Part shown: one piece after another, positions 7,415-19,807 of the stretch
Numbering within the stretch: the first letter of the stretch is position 1
Layout: each line of letters opens with the position of its first letter
NCBI GenBank assembly: GCA_964411125.1
Contig: CAYPJU010000069.1
Coordinates: 1-36,905 of the forward strand
Length of the DNA stretch: 36,905 bases
Source of the DNA: JBFIHF01 sp964411125
GTDB lineage: Bacteria > Myxococcota_A > Bradymonadia > Bradymonadales > Bradymonadaceae
Reading direction: 5' to 3'
Translations under genes and position numbers: made by a program
The notes under the pieces: generated by a model
Told to the model about the DNA's origin: nothing
Databases searched by the model: none
What the model saw: the letters and a program-made list of their open reading frames with translations, nothing else

Positions 7415-8371
7415 TCACCAAACGGAGCGATGGAACTCCGCGACACCGACGCCCCGGAAGGCGACGCCGTCGACGGTGCCGCTCCAGGTGCCGAGCGGTT
7501 GGCGGTAGTCCGAGACCACGAGCCCCAGATCGAGTGTCTGCGAGCGGACCGCCTCGCAATGCAGAGCGGCGCTCACTCCTTCCGCCTCCACGGTCCATGC
7601 TTCGTCGGACTCCTCGAAGTTGGCCCGGCCGGCGGACCGAGGCTCTCCATCGACCCAGACGACGTTCTCCAGCGAGCCGTTGAAGTCTGCGACGAGGTTG
7701 AATCCGACCTCGCGACCGTCCTCCATCCGTCCGGACGCGATCGCCCAACGCCAGACCGTCTCGCGGGCGAGCATCCCGTGGGAGTAATCGAGCAGGGCGA
7801 CGCCTGCTATCGCTTCGTGGCGCTCGCCGATCCGCAGGTCTCCCCTCACCTGCGCGCCCACCTGTTTGCGTGTCGCGTTCATGAGAGGGCGGTTGCCATC
7901 GTGGCTCGCGTCGACGACGGGGCAGATGGCGGTGATCGGGTCGGCGCTCTCTTCGATCGTCATGTCGAGCCGGCAATCGGCGATCGTCCCCGACACGTTC
8001 CACGCCTCCCCTTCACGGGTCACTTCGATCCCTTCGAAGAGGCCTCGGAACTTCGCGACCGTTCCGTCCGAGGGCCAATCGGCGACGCTCACCGCCGGAG
8101 GGGGCAGGATGCGAGAGACGTCCTCGAGAAACTCGCCCGATGCGCGGTCGAACGCCCAGAAGAACACGTTCCCGGCATAGCCCGTTCTGACGATCGCGAG
8201 CCCCCACGCCACGGCGTCGGTGAAGCCGCTGCACCAGAGCCAGCGCTTCTCGCGCCGGATGCGCTCGAGGTTCGAGTGGTCGGAAAAATCGAGGGACTGC
8301 AGCTCCCCGCGCCAGGTGCCGAACCGAGGCTCAGCCGCGTCGTTCCAGGCGACGTCGGGAGCGGGTTTCAA
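7415..8371 (-). CDS. DUF2804 family protein
   Basis: This 318-residue protein matches the DUF2804 family as I know it. The features seen are an early FSDHSNLERIRREKRW segment, the central hallmark WGLAIVRTGYAGNVFFWAFD at about 56-75, and C-terminal beta-rich segments with LLDYSHG, WRWAIASG and VVSDYRQPLGTWSG. The family is widespread in bacteria and some eukaryotes and has no established activity. A lipocalin-like or hydroxysteroid-type binding fold has been suggested by its beta-rich pattern, but I cannot confirm that. There is no signal peptide. It starts at TTG, overlapping the stop of the upstream outer-membrane-type gene by four bases (TTGA), so the two are coupled. Confidence 0.85.
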   Translation of the reverse strand: MKPAPDVAWNDAAEPRFGTWRGELQSLDFSDHSNLERIRREKRWLWCSGFTDAVAWGLAIVRTGYAGNVFFWAFDRASGEFLEDVSRILPPPAVSVADWPSDGTVAKFRGLFEGIEVTREGEAWNVSGTIADCRLDMTIEESADPITAICPVVDASHDGNRPLMNATRKQVGAQVRGDLRIGERHEAIAGVALLDYSHGMLARETVWRWAIASGRMEDGREVGFNLVADFNGSLENVVWVDGEPRSAGRANFEESDEAWTVEAEGVSAALHCEAVRSQTLDLGLVVSDYRQPLGTWSGTVDGVAFRGVGVAEFHRSVW

Positions 8372-9711
8372 AGGCCGTAGCCAATGGCGATCATCCCGGT
8401 GTGGACCGTGTCCGAGGAGTCGGCGGCCTCGGAGAGGACCACGGGGCTCGGGTACTCCACCGAGTAGAACTGCCCGGAGTAGCGGAGCAGCACCGAGATG
8501 TCCTTGGTGATGCCGAACGACAGTCCACCCGCGGGCTCGAAAGCGAGGGAGACCCCGTCGGTTTCACCGAACGCTCCGTCGGAGTTGTTCACTCCGAAGA
8601 CGGGCAAGACCGCACCGGCTGCCTGCAACAGGACCGGCCCGACGCGGTACTGGATTCCGGCGCCGGCGCGCGCCATCACGTAACGGTTCCCCGTGTAGAA
8701 CGGGTTGCTGTCGATCGTGATCGACATCGCTTCGGCACCGCCGAAGATCTCGAGCAGGAAGTCGGGGGAGAAGCCAATGAGGTATTTGAGGTCGAGACCG
8801 ATTCGCGCGTACTGGCTGGGGAAGCTGCGCGATTCCTGGAAGATCGTCGTGAAGGGCGCGTACCCGCCAAAGATCGTGGCGCCGAGCGCTCCGCTCGACC
8901 CCACCTGGGTAAAGATCGCGTCGACCTTGCCGCCGAAACCAGCGAACGGGGAGGCATGCGTGAGTTCGAATCCGCCCGCCGAGGTCATCGTCAGCGACCG
9001 GCGCCCGAACAGCACACCAGCCTGAAGTCGCGCGCCGGGCTGCAGAAGATCATTGTCTCCCTGCGCCTCTTTGATCGCCTCTTCCTTGAGCGTGAGCTCT
9101 TCCTCCTCTTCCTCTTCTTCTTCATCCTCGGGGAGGAGTGAGGTCGTATCTTCTTCCTCCTCTTCCTCGGGTTCTGCGGACCAGCCGCCAGCGTCGCGGA
9201 AATCGCGCACGATCGGGACGAGCTCGCCGAAGGCCTCTTTGAGGACGCTCTTCGCATCGTCTTTGCTGAGCCGTCCCCGGCTCACGTCCTTTCGAATGTC
9301 GGCGATCTGGGCCCCGGATGGACCGATGACGACGAGCTGAAACTTCTTCCCTTTCCCGAAGACATCGATGATGAGGAGGGACTCGAGGTCGAGATCCTTC
9401 ATCAGCTTGCGGAAATTATCGGCGTTCTGCTCGCGGAGCGCGCTCGACCGAAAGGATTTCTCCTCGAGGTCGAACTCCCTGGCTGCGTACGAGAAGACCT
9501 CGTCCTGGTCGGTCGGGTTGATGTCGTCCGACTTCTTGAGAAAGCCGTTGAGCGTTCCATGCGCATCGGCGCCCCCTTTCGCTGCCGCATTGAGCAACGA
9601 CAGTCGCAGAGGAGCCTCCTCGGCGAACGCAGGGAACGCGAGCATCGTGACGCAGAAGACCGCGAAAATGGTGACGAACCACCGCTCGAACAACCGCTTA
9701 CTGAACTTCAT
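8368..9711 (-). CDS. Secreted two-domain protein with acidic linker and C-terminal beta-barrel-like region
   Basis: This 447-residue protein begins at ATG 9711 with a clear signal peptide (hydrophobic core VTIFAVFCVTMLAFPAFA, cleavage near residue 30). Residues about 31-175 form a mixed alpha/beta domain with LLIIDVFGKGKKFQLVVIG. A very acidic spacer follows, with two runs of Glu (EEEEEE and EEEEEEEEE). From about 225 to the end there are alternating amphipathic strands rich in Gly, Tyr and Phe, ending in IAIGYGL, which suggests an outer-membrane barrel or a barrel-like surface domain. I do not recognise the family. It is the first gene of a coupled pair with the DUF2804 gene. The tandem GC hairpins at 9825-9878 lie in its upstream divergent region. 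Confidence 0.75.
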   Translation of the reverse strand: MKFSKRLFERWFVTIFAVFCVTMLAFPAFAEEAPLRLSLLNAAAKGGADAHGTLNGFLKKSDDINPTDQDEVFSYAAREFDLEEKSFRSSALREQNADNFRKLMKDLDLESLLIIDVFGKGKKFQLVVIGPSGAQIADIRKDVSRGRLSKDDAKSVLKEAFGELVPIVRDFRDAGGWSAEPEEEEEEDTTSLLPEDEEEEEEEEELTLKEEAIKEAQGDNDLLQPGARLQAGVLFGRRSLTMTSAGGFELTHASPFAGFGGKVDAIFTQVGSSGALGATIFGGYAPFTTIFQESRSFPSQYARIGLDLKYLIGFSPDFLLEIFGGAEAMSITIDSNPFYTGNRYVMARAGAGIQYRVGPVLLQAAGAVLPVFGVNNSDGAFGETDGVSLAFEPAGGLSFGITKDISVLLRYSGQFYSVEYPSPVVLSEAADSSDTVHTGMIAIGYGL

Positions 9712-9824
9712 CGGCGACCTTCACCTTGGTTTTGGGGCCGAACGCCAGACGAGTGTATTCGATATCCGTGGTGGTAGAAAGTTCGTGCGTGTCGCATCGG
9801 ATCTCCGACACCGCGCAAACCGTG

Positions 9825-9878
9825 GCGCGGCGCTCCGACGCCGCGCAGAACCGTGGCGCGGCGCTCCGACGCCGCGCC
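9825..9878. repeat. Tandem GC-rich hairpin repeats in the divergent intergenic region
   Basis: Two copies of a 31-nt unit each form a perfect hairpin: GCGCGGCG-CTCCGA-CGCCGCGC at 9825-9846, and a 9-bp version with the same loop at 9855-9878. A degenerate third unit precedes them near 9803. They sit between the start of the outer-membrane-type gene (9711) and the Cys-rich gene (9920). A similar GCGCTCCG/CGCCGCGC text recurs at the right end of the window, so this may be a dispersed repeat family. Confidence 0.7.
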
Positions 9879-9919
9879 AGAAGTTGCTCGCGGCCTGCCC
9901 CGCTGATATCGTGCGGCCG

Positions 9920-10336
9920 ATGGCGATTCGATCAGACATCGCCGCTGCGCTCCGCGTGGCGTTCTCGTGGCTCCTGATGGTCGCGTTGTTTCTCGGCCCC
10001 GTCGGTGCCGAAGGGACGACCGCGCTCGCGGCAGCCAGCGCACCCTGCGAGACCTCGTGTCCCTGCGACGCAGAAGAACACGAAGCCGACGAAGAACTGT
10101 CCGAGCACGGGTGCCAGGACGAGCACGCCGACTGCGACGACGGTCCGTGCGAGGACGATGACGGATGCGATGACGACTGTGGAAAGTGCGGTTGTTGCGC
10201 GAGCCTCTCGCTCGTCGCAACTCCCTGGATCCCCACGGCCACCCGGCCTCACTCGCCGTCCTCTCGGATCGCAGCGCCCGCGGAATCCCTCGCCCGTGGC
10301 ACTCCTCCCGAAATTTTCAGGCCCCCACGACGCTGA
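9920..10336 (+). CDS. Secreted acidic Cys-rich protein, putative metal-binding, heading the efflux operon
   Basis: This 138-residue protein starts at ATG 9920 (an in-frame GTG at 9911 is also possible). It has a signal peptide with core VAFSWLLMVALFLGPVGA. The mature part is crowded with Cys, Asp, Glu and His between about 43 and 96: CETSCPCDAEEHE, then HGCQDEHADCDDGPCEDDDGC in pieces, then CGKCGCC at 90-96. The tail is Pro/Arg-rich. Such composition is what one would expect of a periplasmic metal buffer or sensor. Its position 72 nt ahead of the efflux genes supports a role in metal handling. No homologue with a known function is recognised. Confidence 0.7.
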   Translation: MAIRSDIAAALRVAFSWLLMVALFLGPVGAEGTTALAAASAPCETSCPCDAEEHEADEELSEHGCQDEHADCDDGPCEDDDGCDDDCGKCGCCASLSLVATPWIPTATRPHSPSSRIAAPAESLARGTPPEIFRPPRR

Positions 10337-10366
10337 CTCGCACGGCTTCCCCTTGTGCTGAGTAGA

Positions 10367-10390
10367 GGTGGCACGTCACTGCGTGCCACC
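10367..10390 (+). promoter_or_regulatory. Perfect 9-bp hairpin upstream of the efflux channel gene
   Basis: GGTGGCACG at 10367-10375 pairs with CGTGCCACC at 10382-10390 around the loop TCACTG. It ends 18 nt before the ATG of the outer-membrane channel gene and about 30 nt after the Cys-rich gene. The following ACTTTCG is too weak for a confident terminator. It may be an attenuator, an RNA-processing stem that sets the ratio of the peptide to the pump, or the operator of a metal-responsive regulator. Confidence 0.5.
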
Positions 10391-10408
10391 ACTTTCGTGG
10401 AGATCGAG

Positions 10409-11635
10409 ATGCACCGAGCCAGGTGGATCGGCCTCGCGCTGTGCGCGCTGGCGTGGACGGAGTCCGCGCACGCGCAGCAGTCGCCCGGACCGGTCTTGAG
10501 ATTGACGTTCGAAGAGGCTGTCGAGCGGGCCAGCGATGACTCGTTGCCCGTACGACGTGCCGAGGCGCTTCGGCGTGAGGCCGATGTCGCCGTCGCGGCC
10601 GCCGGCGTGTGGCAGTCGAACCCGGAGCTTTCCGGGGCGGCGGGGCCGCGCTTCGGCCCGACCGAGACGACGGTGGATTGGTCGGTCGGGGTCCAGCAAT
10701 GGGTCGCGCTCGGCAGCCGCCCCGACGCCCGTCGAGCGGTCGCGCGGGCAGCGGCTGACGCGGCCGAGGCTCGCACCGACGACGCCCGCCGTCGAACGAC
10801 GCGCGAGGTCGCTGTCGCCTTTGCCCGTGCGCTCTATGCGGAGGAACGCATCGCGCTCGCCGAGCAGAACCTCGGCATCGCCGAGCAGGTCTCCGAGATC
10901 GCGCGCCGTCGGCACGAAGTAGGAGACGTGGGCGGACTCGACGAGTCCGTGGCGGCTCTCGCCCTCGCCCGCGCGCAGGCCGAATTGGACCGGTCCCAGG
11001 TCCTGTCGCTGCAGGCCGAGGCTGACCTGAAGGTTCTGCTCGCGCTCGCGGCCGACGTCGACGTCGATCCCGAGGGCTCTCTCGATTCGATCGCCGCCGG
11101 TGCGATCGCCGGGGACCTTGCCGAGCGAGCAGACCTGCAGGCGCTCCGCGCCGAGATCGCCGCCGCCCGGGCCGAGGGCGAGCTCGCCGAGAAATCGAAG
11201 CTCCCCGACGTGGCGTTCGGTGCGGCGGTATCTCGCGAAGAAGGAGCCAGCATCGTGAAGGGGACGCTCGCCTTCACGCTCCCATTCTTCCAACGCGGTC
11301 AGGGGAGCGCCGCCATTGCCTCCGCTCGCGCCGACAGATTGCAGGTCGAGCTCGATGTCGCCACGAGCGACGCGACCGTGGAGGTCGCGACGAATCGAGC
11401 GATCGCCCGCGAGCTCACGGCGGCTGTGCGTCGCTTCGAAGAGGCGGGCGCCGACGAGCTCGAGCGCACTGAAGCGATCGCCACGAGAAGCTACGAAGCG
11501 GGGGCGATCCCGCTCGGCGAGCTCTTGAGCGTACGCCGGGAGCTCCTGCGCGCCCGGGTCGAGTACACGGAACTACGTCTCGGGGCCGCGATCGCCCGGA
11601 TCGAACTCGCGACGACCACTGGAGAACTTCGATGA
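10409..11635 (+). CDS. Outer membrane efflux channel (TolC/CzcC family)
   Basis: With ATG 10409 the protein has 408 residues and a signal peptide (IGLALCALAWTESAHA). The rest is the duplicated helical-hairpin layout of the outer-membrane efflux family. It opens with LTFEEAVERASDDSLPVRRAEA, continues in long Ala/Glu/Arg-rich helices, contains the strand region DVAFGAAVSREEG, then PFFQRGQGS and a second helical pair ending EYTELRLGAAIARIELATTTGEL. It forms the trimeric outer-membrane and periplasmic tunnel of a tripartite pump. Its stop codon overlaps an ATG (ATGA at 11632), but the next gene more likely starts at 11677. The start has GGAG at 10399-10402. Channel subunits do not reveal metal specificity. 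Confidence 0.88.
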   Translation: MHRARWIGLALCALAWTESAHAQQSPGPVLRLTFEEAVERASDDSLPVRRAEALRREADVAVAAAGVWQSNPELSGAAGPRFGPTETTVDWSVGVQQWVALGSRPDARRAVARAAADAAEARTDDARRRTTREVAVAFARALYAEERIALAEQNLGIAEQVSEIARRRHEVGDVGGLDESVAALALARAQAELDRSQVLSLQAEADLKVLLALAADVDVDPEGSLDSIAAGAIAGDLAERADLQALRAEIAAARAEGELAEKSKLPDVAFGAAVSREEGASIVKGTLAFTLPFFQRGQGSAAIASARADRLQVELDVATSDATVEVATNRAIARELTAAVRRFEEAGADELERTEAIATRSYEAGAIPLGELLSVRRELLRARVEYTELRLGAAIARIELATTTGELR

Positions 11636-11676
11636 ACCCCGACAACCCTCACTGTTTCATTCAAAGGAGAAACGAC

Positions 11677-12086
11677 ATGTCGAACCTGAAAACCAACGCC
11701 ATCGCCATCCTCGCGTCGCTCGCCCTCTTCGCCTGCGACAAGGCCGAGCCGGCCGCCGAAGCCCCCGCTTCGCCGAGCGACGCCCCCGCAGCCGCGGCGC
11801 CCGCAGCGGCTGTCCCCGCCGACCATCATGCCGAGCACGACCATCACGCCGAGGAGGGGGGCCACGCCGGACACGCGCCCGCCCACGCGGTCCCCGGCAG
11901 CCACGAGGACTGGTGCGGCGAGCACGCCGTCCCCGAATCGCAATGTACCCGGTGCAACTCCAAACTGATCGCGGCGTTCAAGGCGACCGGTGACTGGTGT
12001 GCCGAGCATGGTCTCCCCGAATCGCAGTGCATGGTCTGCAACCCCGATCTGAAGATCGTGCGGCCTCCCAAAGCGGAGCCGTCGGA

Positions 12087-12090
<4 letters not shown>
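11677..12090 (+). CDS. Lipoprotein with His-rich segment and two Cys/His metal-site motifs
   Basis: This 137-residue lipoprotein starts at ATG 11677, placed by AAAGGAG at 11663-11669. The lipobox is LFAC with C20. An Ala/Pro spacer is followed by a His-rich stretch (DHHAEHDHHAEEGGHAGH). Two copies of the pattern W-C-x-E-H-x-[VL]-P-E-S-Q-C-x-x-C-N then begin at C80 and C108. Each copy offers three Cys and one His, a good soft-metal or zinc site. The same motif occurs four times at the start of the adaptor protein encoded next. It overlaps that gene by four bases (ATGA). A periplasmic metal chaperone or buffer that feeds the pump is the likely role. I know no named family for it. Confidence 0.82.
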
Positions 12091-16731
<4,641 letters not shown>

Positions 16732-16735
<4 letters not shown>

Positions 16736-17262
16736 GCAAGAAGACCCTCTGGATCGTTGGAATCGTTGCGCTGCAGGCGTTCTTCGTCGCCACGTTCCTG
16801 CTGGTCGAGTCGGGACGCCTCGCGCCGGACGAACCGTCGAGCGAGCTGGCGGTCTCACCGCCCGACGAGGTGCCGATGCCGCCACTGGGGCTCGAGCTGC
16901 GTCGACGTGACGGGACCATCCGCACCCTCGACGCGCCAGCGCGTCAGACGATGGTGCACGTCTGGGCGACCTGGTGCCCGCCCTGTCTGCGCGAGCTCCC
17001 GAGCGTCCTCGCGCTCGCCGAGCGCGAGGACTTCGAGCTGGTCGTCGTCTCCGTCGACCCGACCTGGGAGGCGATCGACGGGTTTCGCGACGATCTCGAT
17101 CGCCCGTTCGTCTACCTCGCCGACAGCGATGCGGTGGAACGCGCGCTCGACGTGCGACACCTCCCGGTCACCTTCGTGTTGAAGTCGAACGGGGAGGCTT
17201 TGCGGTTCGATGGTCGTCGGGAGTGGTCCGACGAGTTCGTCTCGCGATGGACGTCGGATTGA
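16732..17262 (+). CDS. Membrane-anchored TlpA/ResA-like thioredoxin
   Basis: This 176-residue protein starts at GTG 16732, overlapping the pump gene. An uncleaved N-terminal anchor (IVGIVALQAFFVATFLLV) is followed by a thioredoxin fold with the active site W81-C82-P83-P84-C85, the cis-proline segment LPVTFVL, and a short C-terminus. The WCPPC pair is typical of the reducing TlpA/ResA group, which acts on periplasmic Cys pairs. In this operon the obvious clients are the many periplasmic Cys motifs of the Cys-rich peptide, the lipoprotein and the adaptor, which must be kept reduced to bind metal. That client link is inferred. It ends 7 nt from the convergent DUF326 gene. Confidence 0.9.
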
Positions 17263-17269
17263 CGTTTTC

Positions 17270-17662
17270 TCAACCCATCGCGGACAGAAGGTTGCGGCAA
17301 GCGTCGACGCACTTTTTGCAGAGTTCCGCACATGCCGAGCAATGGTCGTTTTCGTGCGACTTGCACTCTTCGTGGCAGGCTTCGCACGCCTTCAAGCACG
17401 CCTGAACCTGAGCCTGGACGATGGAACCGGAACCGGTCGACAGGCGGCCCAGAACCTGTGCGGTGGCCGCACAGATCGTCGCGCAGTCCTGGCACTTGCG
17501 GATGCACTCGAACATCGCCTCGGCGTCCTCGACGAGGCAGGCGTCCGAGCAGCCGTTGCAGGCCGCGATGCACTCCAGGCAAGCCGTCAGGCAAGCTCGA
17601 AGCTCGGAGAGGTACGATGGAGTCTTGGGATGAGCGTTCTGCAGGTCGGTCAGAGTGGACAT
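17270..17662 (-). CDS. DUF326 four-helix copper-binding protein (Csp-like, cytosolic)
   Basis: This 130-residue protein has 19 cysteines, spaced as helical CxxxC and CxxC patterns (ACLTACLECIAACNGC; ACLKACEACHEEC; CSACAELCKKC). This is the layout of copper storage proteins, four-helix bundles that fill their core with Cu(I). There is no Tat or Sec signal, so it would be the cytosolic Csp3-like kind. The ATG at 17662 is preferred over the TTG at 17677 because AAGGAAG lies just upstream. The gene is convergent with the efflux operon at a distance of 7 nt, which suggests a shared metal-stress function but separate transcription. Copper is the known ligand of the family. Confidence 0.88.
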   Translation of the reverse strand: MSTLTDLQNAHPKTPSYLSELRACLTACLECIAACNGCSDACLVEDAEAMFECIRKCQDCATICAATAQVLGRLSTGSGSIVQAQVQACLKACEACHEECKSHENDHCSACAELCKKCVDACRNLLSAMG

Positions 17663-17756
17663 TCGGTCTTCCTTCAAAAGCGAGAATCGCGTGCCAGCCC
17701 AACCTGTCCACGGGCGGGGGCGGCGACAAGAAAGTTTCCTCCGCCCGAATCTCCTC

Positions 17757-18233
17757 TCAGGCTAGGAGTCGTTGAATGCCCGTGTTCGTCAGCTTTCGCG
17801 TCATGTGCGTCGTGAAGCGTCGCGCGTGAGTCCGCCACGGGTAATCGCCGAGATGGTCGTCGCCCTGAACCCGAACTTTCAAGAATTCGTCGACGAGTAG
17901 AAAGGTCACCAAGCCGATCGCGACCGTCCTCCCCCAGTGGGGTTCGTCGTCGTCGGTTATCCCGGCGCGTACCTTGTTCGCCGTCGCCGTGACCGCGGCG
18001 GTCGCGACCGCTCCGACCAGCTCGCCGAGCCAGTCCCGCTGCTGCGACGAGAGTCTGGTGTCGGTGTTTTGCTGCACCGCCTGGACGGTCGCATCCCCCT
18101 CCTGCCGCTCGTCCTCCGTCAGGACCGGTTCCTGACCCGTGACCGCGGTCTCCGCGGCCCGAAGTGCGTGGTCGACGATACGTGCGACGGCTGTGGCTGC
18201 CGCGGCGGCCAGCAGGCCTTTCCAGATGCTCAT
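17757..18233 (-). CDS. Small Ala-rich membrane-associated protein of unknown function
   Basis: With ATG 18233 (GAGGAAG just before it) the protein has 158 residues. The longer frame starting at TTG 18278 is less likely. Three moderately hydrophobic segments are visible: WKGLLAAAAATAVARIVDHAL near the N-terminus, LGELVGAVATAAVTATA in the middle, and VAIGLVTFLLVDEFL near 115-130. The C-terminus is basic and hydrophilic (RTHARRFTTHMTRKL). No family is recognised. It lies 73 nt downstream of the Hint lipoprotein gene on the same strand and may be co-transcribed. Whether it interacts with that protein is unknown. Confidence 0.65.
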   Translation of the reverse strand: MSIWKGLLAAAAATAVARIVDHALRAAETAVTGQEPVLTEDERQEGDATVQAVQQNTDTRLSSQQRDWLGELVGAVATAAVTATANKVRAGITDDDEPHWGRTVAIGLVTFLLVDEFLKVRVQGDDHLGDYPWRTHARRFTTHMTRKLTNTGIQRLLA

Positions 18234-18306
18234 GGCTTCCTCGCTGAGTTCGGAGGGACGAACGTGATCACACGACAAACCACTTCAAGTGACCGCAGGC
18301 GCGACT

Positions 18307-19662
18307 TCACGGCGGGGGGATGAACTCCTGGCACGACGTGTCGCCGTCGCCGGGGCCCTGCACGCAGTGAGGTTCTTGCTGGTCGCAATCTGCGTCCGTT
18401 CGGCATTCGGACGTGTCGTAGGTGCAGAAGAACCCGACGAAGCGGTTGTTGCAGGGCGATCGGAACGGCAGGCACTCCGCGCCGTCACCGCCGGTGCAGT
18501 CGCTGTCGAACGCGCACTGCGAGTCGACGCAGCGCGAGACCGGCTCCCCGAACGCGCCCGCCGGGATGCAGCTGCCAGCTTCTCCGCCGCAGTCGGCGTC
18601 CGACCTACACTCGTCGTAGAGGCACGCGGTCATCTCTTGAGGAGCCGCGCCGCCGCAGTAGAAGATCGGTGCATTCACGCACGCGCCGTCCGGCGAAGCC
18701 GTGCAGTCGGTGTGTTGACAGCACTCGTCGAGCCCCATCGGCTCGGCGCAGTTCGGGGCGACGGGTGGGACGAGGCAGGTGTTCCAGCCGTCGGGATGAT
18801 TGATCGGGATGGTGTCGCACGTCGCGAGGGGTCCGCAGTCGATGTCGGAGCTGCAGGATCCCCGCACGTCGGCCACCCCCGCATCGGTCGACGCGTCGGC
18901 AGGGCCTCCATCCGCAGAGCTCGCTGCGTCGCCCGTATCGGGCGAACCAGCATCGCCATCCCCTGCGTCGGTGACGGTTCCGCTATCCTCGAGGGTCGAC
19001 ATGTCCGCGCCGGGAGAGGGCCCCATGTCGAAAGAATCAAAGCACTCGCACGCTTCGTCCGCACATGCCGTAATCTGGTACGACGAACCATCGGGGCAAG
19101 TGCACCTGACGAGGTCGTCCTCGCACCTCAGGGGCTCGGGGGGCGGCTCGGACTTGTTGTGCACGACGATCCCGGCGGCCACGAAGTTGTGAAGTTCGTG
19201 CTCCACGGTGATGTCGTAGACGTCGCTGACCTCGGAGAAGACCACGGCTCGGGTCACGTCGACAGCAGTCAACACGTCGTCGTTCCAGACCGCGAGCGCC
19301 GTGCGATCGCCGAGAAACCAGTCCCCGGCTGGCACATACTTTCGCTGCACCGGGCAAAACACCGGATGATCCGACGTCAGCCGCAACTGTCGTCCACCCA
19401 CTTCCAGAACCCCGACTTCGCGCTTCACCACGCGGGTCGCCACAATGCGCGTCACGACCCTTTTGCCGGTGGTCTCGTCGACGGCCCAGATTTCGTCACC
19501 CACCTTCAACTGCTCGATGGGGATCTCCCCTTCGGGGGTCGAGACGAGTGTGCCGCGTGCCACACAGCCGTTCACCAGCACGCAACCCATCAAATAGACC
19601 GCTCCGGCAGCGCCCACCATCAAACCCAGCACGCGCTGGCTTCGATCTTCCCTGAAGCTCAT
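18307..19662 (-). CDS. Lipoprotein with an intein-like Hint domain and a Cys-rich C-terminal domain
   Basis: This 451-residue protein starts at ATG 19662 with AAGGAG in front. A signal helix ends in the lipobox LMGC (C27). A Hint domain then begins only six residues later: C33-V-A-R-G-T at the N-terminal junction, GEIPIEQLKVGDEIWAVD as the typical second block, T96-S-D-H99 as block B, and H168-N169 at the C-terminal junction. The +1 residue is Lys, so splicing is not expected, but cleavage at either edge is chemically possible. After a Pro-rich hinge and an Asp/Ala/Ser/Gly linker (about 220-265) comes a Cys-rich region with repeats of C-x-S-D-x-D-C style. I infer a self-cleaving surface lipoprotein that releases its Cys-rich part. 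Confidence 0.86.
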   Translation of the reverse strand: MSFREDRSQRVLGLMVGAAGAVYLMGCVLVNGCVARGTLVSTPEGEIPIEQLKVGDEIWAVDETTGKRVVTRIVATRVVKREVGVLEVGGRQLRLTSDHPVFCPVQRKYVPAGDWFLGDRTALAVWNDDVLTAVDVTRAVVFSEVSDVYDITVEHELHNFVAAGIVVHNKSEPPPEPLRCEDDLVRCTCPDGSSYQITACADEACECFDSFDMGPSPGADMSTLEDSGTVTDAGDGDAGSPDTGDAASSADGGPADASTDAGVADVRGSCSSDIDCGPLATCDTIPINHPDGWNTCLVPPVAPNCAEPMGLDECCQHTDCTASPDGACVNAPIFYCGGAAPQEMTACLYDECRSDADCGGEAGSCIPAGAFGEPVSRCVDSQCAFDSDCTGGDGAECLPFRSPCNNRFVGFFCTYDTSECRTDADCDQQEPHCVQGPGDGDTSCQEFIPPP

Positions 19663-19702
19663 GGTTCTCCTTTCGATTCGAATGGGCTCAGTGTACCGCC
19701 GC

Positions 19703-19714
19703 TCCGACGTCGGA
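19703..19714. promoter_or_regulatory. 12-bp perfect palindrome between divergent genes
   Basis: TCCGACGTCGGA lies midway between the Hint lipoprotein start (19662) and the REC-KaiB start (19808). Its location fits an operator for a dimeric regulator acting on one or both divergent promoters. In a GC-rich genome a 12-bp palindrome can also arise by chance, and no convincing -35/-10 pair was found near it. Confidence 0.3.
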
Positions 19715-19807
19715 ACAAAGATCCAAGACCTCCTACAGTCTCCGTGGACGAAGTCGCGGGCGGGCCATGGGGGTTGATGATCGAACGAGCGCTCCTAGGT
19801 TGCCGCA

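Noticed and set aside
18307..19662. A true splicing intein
   Set aside because: The residue after H168-N169 is Lys, not Ser, Thr or Cys, and the sequence before C33 is a signal peptide rather than a host protein domain.
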